Shown here: one piece after another, positions 59,854-64,000 of the stretch
Layout of the letters: each line of letters begins with the position of its first letter
Numbering within the stretch: position 1 is the first letter of the stretch
NCBI RefSeq assembly: GCF_009695655.1
Contig: NZ_VUNM01000006.1
Coordinates: 1 to 64,000 of the forward strand
Direction: 5' to 3'
Origin: Sharpea porci
GTDB taxonomy: Bacteria > Bacillota_I > Bacilli_A > Erysipelotrichales > Coprobacillaceae
Length of the DNA: 64,000 bases
Translations under genes and position numbers: made by a program
The notes under the pieces: generated by a model
Seen by the model: only the letters and a program-made list of their open reading frames with translations
Told to the model about the DNA's origin: nothing
Databases searched by the model: none

Positions 59854-60383
59854 GCTTTTTTCATATCTCTTAAAGAAAGAGAGCCAGCTGGTCGAAAAGA
59901 GAGGGTGATATCTGTCATTAATTGAGCACTTTCTTTCATGCCGTGTTCAAACCACAATAACATTCCATTATAAATACCACCTACATGCCATGCAGTCTGA
60001 AACTGTTCTAAGGTGGATTTAGTGTCAGTTGTATCTACATGGAAACATGCATTAAGTGCATCAAGTAATAAATAAGAGAGCTTGGCTTGATGAATAATGA
60101 GAATGCCACGTTTATGTGCAAGAAATGTCTTGAAAATGGAATAAGTATAATCTTGAAATGACACATTCTCTTTTTCAATCTCACCAATAATCTTATAAAA
60201 ATACCAACGTAATAAATCCTCTTTCATATTAAAATGACGATAATACGAAGATCTATTGACCCCAGCCTTATCAGTAATCTCTCCAATAGTAATCTTTTCA
60301 AAAGATTTCTCTTCCATCAAAAGCAATAAAGCCTCAACCATATATTCCTTTATAAGCTCACTATTTAAATTCTTTCTACGCAT
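59850..60383 (-). CDS. TetR/AcrR-family regulator
   Basis: This 177-residue protein has the TetR HTH (KITIGEITDKAGVNRSSYYRHF) and a helical C-domain of the TetR_C_8 kind. A TTG codon precedes, but the ATG at 60383 with GGAGG 7 bases away is the start. It is divergent from the Kef-type antiporter and convergent with the Rrf2 gene. Its target is probably the antiporter. Confidence 0.87.
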   Translation of the reverse strand: MRRKNLNSELIKEYMVEALLLLMEEKSFEKITIGEITDKAGVNRSSYYRHFNMKEDLLRWYFYKIIGEIEKENVSFQDYTYSIFKTFLAHKRGILIIHQAKLSYLLLDALNACFHVDTTDTKSTLEQFQTAWHVGGIYNGMLLWFEHGMKESAQLMTDITLSFRPAGSLSLRDMKKA

Positions 60384-60395
60384 CAAACTACCTCC

Positions 60396-60463
60396 AAAGC
60401 AACAAAGAAGAACCTATTGTTGCTTTATAGGATACCTATATTGAAAAAGCAACAAATGTTGCT
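60396..60463. promoter_or_regulatory. TetR operators between tetR and the antiporter
   Basis: AAAGCAACAA/TTGTTGCTTT (60396-60426) and AGCAACA-AA-TGTTGCT (60448-60463) are perfect inverted repeats sharing the GCAACA half-site. Confidence 0.65.
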
Positions 60464-60513
60464 ATTATCGTAGGAGATAAAGAGAAAAGTGTCAATAGAA
60501 AGGTGTGAAAAAA

Positions 60514-61719
60514 ATGCTTTATGTGAAATGGTTGTTGGTGCTTATTCTTGCTTATTTTGCAGGCATACTCATCAAGAAGTGTAAATTGCCTTCAATACTA
60601 GGCTGGCTTATTGCCGGAATGCTTTTAGGACCTGAAGCAGCCAATTTGCTTTCAGATCAATTACGGAATACTTCAAGTTATCAACTTATTATATGTTGGA
60701 TGCAATGTGCATTTGGTATTATGCTTGGCTCTGAATTAATTGTGAAAAGATTGCGTACTTATGGGAAGGCACTCTTTGTGACGACATTGACACAATCATT
60801 AGGAACTTTTGTGATTGTCAGTGTGGTTTTTGGTATTATTTTTGCCTTGCAGGGTGTACCTATCTATCTTGCCCTCGTATTTGGTGGGATTGCTCTGGCA
60901 ACAGCCCCTGCTCCAGCCCTCTCAATTGTGCGAGAATTCAATACGCATGGACCAGTAACAGATACTCTATTACCAATGGCTGTCTTAGATGATGTTGTGG
61001 GAATTGTGGTTTTCTTTAGTGTGAATGCTTTCGTAGCACATCAGGTTGCAAGTGGATCATTACCACTTTATATGATCCCCGTGATGATTTTTCTTCCAAT
61101 AATTTTAGGCGGAGCTATTGGTTATTTAGTTGGTCTGGTTTTAAGAAAATCTCAAGATACAAAGATGAATCTTATTGCGCTATTATTAGGTATTACTGTT
61201 ATTGTTGGTATTGGCGTGTATCTGAATAAAGAAATACTTAAGGGGATTACCTTGAATTATATGTTGATGGGGGTTGCTTATTCTGGTGTTCTTTCCAATA
61301 TGATTGATGAAGAGAAGCGACAATTACTCCTTCAGGCTTATAATCCAATACTGGCCATCAGTTTATTGATATCCATTGTAGATTTAGGAGCACCTCTTGA
61401 TTATCATCTTATTCTTGGGGCTGGTTTCTATACTTTTGTCTATATTGTTGCTAGAGCAGCAGGTAAAAATGGTGGGGCAAGACTGGGTGCAACCATCATG
61501 CATATGCCTGAAACTGTCAAAAAGTATCTTGGCTTAACGCTTCTGCCCCATTCCGGTGTTTCCTTAGTCTTCACTTCCATTGCCTGTACAACATTACAAA
61601 GTGCACCACCACTTGTACGTATTGTCCAAGGAACAATTGCGGCAGCAGCTGTCATTAATGAAATCATTGCCGTTATTGCCGCAAAGAAGGGATTTGAATT
61701 AGCAGGTGAATTAAAATAA
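60514..61719 (+). CDS. CPA2/Kef-type cation:proton antiporter
   Basis: This 401-residue protein has about twelve hydrophobic segments and the CPA2 features PSILGWLIAGMLLGPE and AVLDDVVGIVVFF (the DD-containing ion-binding helix). It has no cytosolic RCK/TrkA domain. It should exchange Na+ or K+ for protons. The ATG at 60514 is chosen over GTG 60505 because AAAGGTG spans the GTG. TetR control is likely. Confidence 0.85.
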   Translation: MLYVKWLLVLILAYFAGILIKKCKLPSILGWLIAGMLLGPEAANLLSDQLRNTSSYQLIICWMQCAFGIMLGSELIVKRLRTYGKALFVTTLTQSLGTFVIVSVVFGIIFALQGVPIYLALVFGGIALATAPAPALSIVREFNTHGPVTDTLLPMAVLDDVVGIVVFFSVNAFVAHQVASGSLPLYMIPVMIFLPIILGGAIGYLVGLVLRKSQDTKMNLIALLLGITVIVGIGVYLNKEILKGITLNYMLMGVAYSGVLSNMIDEEKRQLLLQAYNPILAISLLISIVDLGAPLDYHLILGAGFYTFVYIVARAAGKNGGARLGATIMHMPETVKKYLGLTLLPHSGVSLVFTSIACTTLQSAPPLVRIVQGTIAAAAVINEIIAVIAAKKGFELAGELK

Positions 61720-61806
61720 TTTGTGCAAAATTAAATAGATAAAAATATTTACTTTCTATAACTAAAGGACTATGATTGCCTTGTTAGATAAGAAAGGTGA
61801 TTAATC

Positions 61807-62889
61807 ATGAGATTAGCGTGGAAAGAATTAAAATATAACTGGAAGAAATATCTTTTTATAGAAATTATTGTTGTATTAATGATGTTCATGGTTCTCTTTC
61901 TTTCAGGTCTTGTACAAGGCTTAGGAAGAGCTGTTTCATCAGGTGTAGAGAATATGAATGCAGAACACTTTATACTAAGTGATGATGCTGAGAAACTCAT
62001 AACTGTATCCAATCTCACAACAACACAATCTGATGCAGTAAAAGATACTTATGGCAAGAAGGCTACGCCTATTGATATTACGCGTATGTATCTTCAAAAG
62101 GAGAATGATGATGAGAAGATTGATGTTACTTATTTCGCCATTAATCCATCTTCATATCTGAATGTCGATGTTTATAAGGGCCACAAGCTTACAAACAAGA
62201 CAAATACAATTGTCTTAGATGATGATTATGAAAGTAAAGGCATTAAACTCAACGATACAATAAAAGATGCTAATTCAGGTATTTCATTTAAGGTTGTTGG
62301 CTTTACAAAAGATGCTATGTATGGACATGTCTCTGTTGCCTATATTTCAACTGATAGCTACAAAGCAATCATGAAAGAAGCAAATCCTATGTTCAATAAC
62401 ACAGTCCATGCCTATGCCATAAAAGGATCAGCTAAGAAAACAATCAAAGGCACAAAGACATATACAAAACAAGAAATCATTAAATCATTACCAGGTTATC
62501 AAGCTGAACAAATGACCATCACAATGGTCGAATGGTTACTTGTCGTTATTACAGCCTTTATTATTGGAATCTTCTTCTTCATTATTAATCTCCAGAAAGA
62601 AAAAGAATTTGGTGTTCTTAAAGCTATTGGTACAAGAATGAGTCGTTTAGTGAGATTTATTCTTTCTCAGGTATGTATAATTAGTATTAGTGGTGCTCTT
62701 ATCGCCGGTGTCCTTGTTCTCTTAATGAGTCAAGCCTTACCAGCCACAATGCCATTCTTCCTTGTGCCTTCACAAGTCATATTGGTATTAGCGTCATTTA
62801 TCTTGATTTCAATACTTGGCTCACTTGCCACAGTTATAAGAGTCGCAAAAATTGATCCAGCTAAAATTATCGGAGGTGATTTTGAATGA
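61807..62889 (+). CDS. FtsX/MacB-type ABC transporter permease
   Basis: This 360-residue protein has one N-terminal membrane helix, a large extracytoplasmic MacB_PCD-like domain (about 40-240) and three C-terminal helices (about 245-350) containing EFGVLKAIGTRMSRLVRFIL, as in FtsX-like permeases. It is encoded with its ATPase (4-base overlap). Substrates of such exporters range from antimicrobial peptides to lipids. AAAGGTGATTAATC precedes the ATG. Confidence 0.88.
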   Translation: MRLAWKELKYNWKKYLFIEIIVVLMMFMVLFLSGLVQGLGRAVSSGVENMNAEHFILSDDAEKLITVSNLTTTQSDAVKDTYGKKATPIDITRMYLQKENDDEKIDVTYFAINPSSYLNVDVYKGHKLTNKTNTIVLDDDYESKGIKLNDTIKDANSGISFKVVGFTKDAMYGHVSVAYISTDSYKAIMKEANPMFNNTVHAYAIKGSAKKTIKGTKTYTKQEIIKSLPGYQAEQMTITMVEWLLVVITAFIIGIFFFIINLQKEKEFGVLKAIGTRMSRLVRFILSQVCIISISGALIAGVLVLLMSQALPATMPFFLVPSQVILVLASFILISILGSLATVIRVAKIDPAKIIGGDFE

Positions 62890-63548
62890 GTCAGACAGTC
62901 TTAAAATTAAATGATATTGTCAAAAAGTATCAGGATGGTGAGAGTGAACGTGTCATTCTTAATCATATTAACCTAGAAGTTCATGAAGGTGAATTTGTAG
63001 CTATTGTTGGTCCATCAGGATGTGGTAAGAGTACATTATTAAATATTGCCGGTATGATGTTATCTAGTGATCATGGTGATATAACACTATGTGGTGAAAA
63101 GGTCTCAGCTCTTCCAAAGAAGAAATGGACAGATATACGTAAAGAGAATATCGGCTTTATTTTCCAGAACCACCAGCTTCTTCCTTATCTTAAAGCCGGA
63201 GAACAGCTTACTGCCTTACTAGGCACAAACCCACAGGAAGTCAAAAAGCTATTTAAAGAACTGAGCATTGATAATATTATTGGTCAGTATCCATCTCACT
63301 TATCTGGTGGTGAAAGACAACGTGTCGCTATTGCCCGTGCTTTTGCTTCAAACGCAAAATTGATTCTTGCCGATGAACCAACAGCATCACTTGATTCCAA
63401 AAGAGGCAGACATGCAGTTGAAATGATTCAAATGGAAGTACACAAACGTAATAAAGCAGCTATCATGGTTACGCATGATGAACGTGTACTAGATCTAGCT
63501 GACAAGATCTATCGCATGGAAGATGGCCAGTTAACACAAATCAAATAA
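62886..63548 (+). CDS. ABC transporter ATPase (MacB/LolD type)
   Basis: This 220-residue ATPase has Walker A GPSGCGKSTL, Q-loop FIFQNHQLLPYL, signature LSGGERQRVAIARA, Walker B LILADEPTASLD and the switch His in MVTHDERV. It pairs with the FtsX-like permease upstream, overlapping it by 4 bases. Length is typical for the family. Confidence 0.93.
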   Translation: MSQTVLKLNDIVKKYQDGESERVILNHINLEVHEGEFVAIVGPSGCGKSTLLNIAGMMLSSDHGDITLCGEKVSALPKKKWTDIRKENIGFIFQNHQLLPYLKAGEQLTALLGTNPQEVKKLFKELSIDNIIGQYPSHLSGGERQRVAIARAFASNAKLILADEPTASLDSKRGRHAVEMIQMEVHKRNKAAIMVTHDERVLDLADKIYRMEDGQLTQIK

Positions 63549-63554
63549 TATCCC

Positions 63555-63579
63555 AAAGCGGTCTATACCGCTTTTTTTC
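63555..63579 (+). terminator. Terminator after the ABC exporter
   Basis: AAAGCGGT/ACCGCTTT, loop CTAT, followed by seven T. Confidence 0.8.
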
Positions 63580-63630
63580 TACCTTAATAAATACTAATAG
63601 AAAACATATAACTAATATTAATATAAAAAC

Positions 63631-63722
63631 GCCAAATCACTCAATAAAAACTCGCCAAATCACTCAATGAAAATACGCCAAATCATATAATGAAAAGTCG
63701 CCAAATCACTCAATAGAGTTGA
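63631..63722. repeat. Four tandem 23-bp repeats
   Basis: CGCCAAATC starts at 63631, 63654, 63677 and 63700, exactly 23 bases apart. The unit continues A-CTCAATGAAAA with small changes. They lie upstream of the AAA ATPase gene. Confidence 0.85.
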
Positions 63723-63768
63723 AATCTACAACATTTTTATTTAAAATGAATTTATGAAAGGATTAGCT

Positions 63769-64000
63769 ATGAATATGAATGAATATAAGAAGAGAATTGC
63801 AGATAATATAATAAAAAAGAAATTACAAGGAATAGGAGCGGTACTTATTGAGGGACCTAAACTTTGCGGGAAAACAACGACTGCTGAGCAAGCAGCAGCC
63901 AGTGTTCTTTATATGGCTAATTCAGATGAGCGTGAACAAAATCTTCAACTTGCGAAATTAAAACCTAGTCTATTATTGCAGGGAGAAACACCACGATTAA
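63769..64000 (+). CDS. AAA_14/DUF4143-type ATPase, partial at window end
   Basis: The first 77 codons are in the window and the frame stays open to the end. The product has Walker A GPKLCGKTTTAEQA, as in the AAA_14/DUF4143 ATPases common in gut bacteria, and a basic N-terminal helix (EYKKRIADNIIKKKL). AAAGGA precedes the ATG at 63769. The function of these ATPases is not established. Confidence 0.72.
   Translation, partial: MNMNEYKKRIADNIIKKKLQGIGAVLIEGPKLCGKTTTAEQAAASVLYMANSDEREQNLQLAKLKPSLLLQGETPRL

Noticed and set aside
63631-63722. CRISPR array
   Set aside because: Four units of 23 bases are contiguous with no unique spacers and no cas genes are nearby.

Overview
The window reads as the chromosome of a low-GC Gram-positive anaerobe, most likely an Erysipelotrichia-type Bacillota from a gut (inference from gene order, codon use and gene content; genus not determinable by eye). 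Short intergenic gaps, strong AGGAGG-type ribosome binding sites and many intrinsic terminators fit this. No rRNA, tRNA or CRISPR array was seen.

Conserved blocks form the backbone: yybS-gdpP-rplI-dnaB (4.6-9.3 kb), tdk (9.4 kb), prfA-prmC (23.1-25.0 kb), tilS-hpt-ftsH-miniprotein-hslO (26.1-30.9 kb), dus (31.7 kb) and a T-box-controlled lysS (38.7-40.5 kb). Neighbours that are usually adjacent in Bacillota (tdk/prfA and dus/lysS) are pulled apart here by accessory DNA.

Accessory region 1 (0-4.4 kb): azlCD-phzF, an array of three structured RNA-like repeats that look like tandem small-RNA genes with C-rich loops, and an HxlR/MoaF-like/DODA cluster. Region 2 (10.2-22.9 kb): an alpha-glucoside PTS operon (GH4 hydrolase plus EIICB, two RpiR regulators, one EIIA-Glc), an ArsR/HMA/P-type ATPase Zn-Cd operon, a PadR-controlled OFA transporter plus Fe-S flavin enoate reductase, and a HAD phosphatase. 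Region 3 (32.8-38.7 kb): duplicated micro-ORFs, a cell-wall amidase, the AmmeMemoRadiSam system with proteins B and A fused, a MATE exporter and a GNAT enzyme.

Region 4 (40.5-50 kb) is the most variable. It holds an AgrA/AgrC-like two-component system followed by secreted, glycine- and lysine-rich bacteriocin-like proteins and small membrane proteins, with a decayed duplicate of one of them. After it come a relB remnant, an AlbA_2/Schlafen-type regulator with repeated operators, mazEF, and an internally deleted relic of the AlbA_2 gene. Region 5 (49.4-55.2 kb): an RpiR regulator, ChbG deacetylase, PTS EIICB, GH4 hydrolase and a GH16 glucanase whose start looks frameshifted. Region 6 (55.4-64 kb): a P-type ATPase with an unusual CPG motif, a truncated Ric-like protein and an FLP/FNR-type regulator behind a perfect FNR box; a second MoaF-like gene with an Rrf2 regulator; a TetR-controlled Kef-type antiporter; an FtsX-type ABC exporter; and the start of an AAA ATPase gene behind four exact-period 23-bp repeats.

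The two EIICB permeases lack EIIA domains, so both probably depend on the single EIIA-Glc at 14.8 kb. The strongest candidates for something undescribed are the tandem small-RNA array at 2.07-2.70 kb and the LytTR-linked secreted-protein locus at 40.6-46.2 kb.
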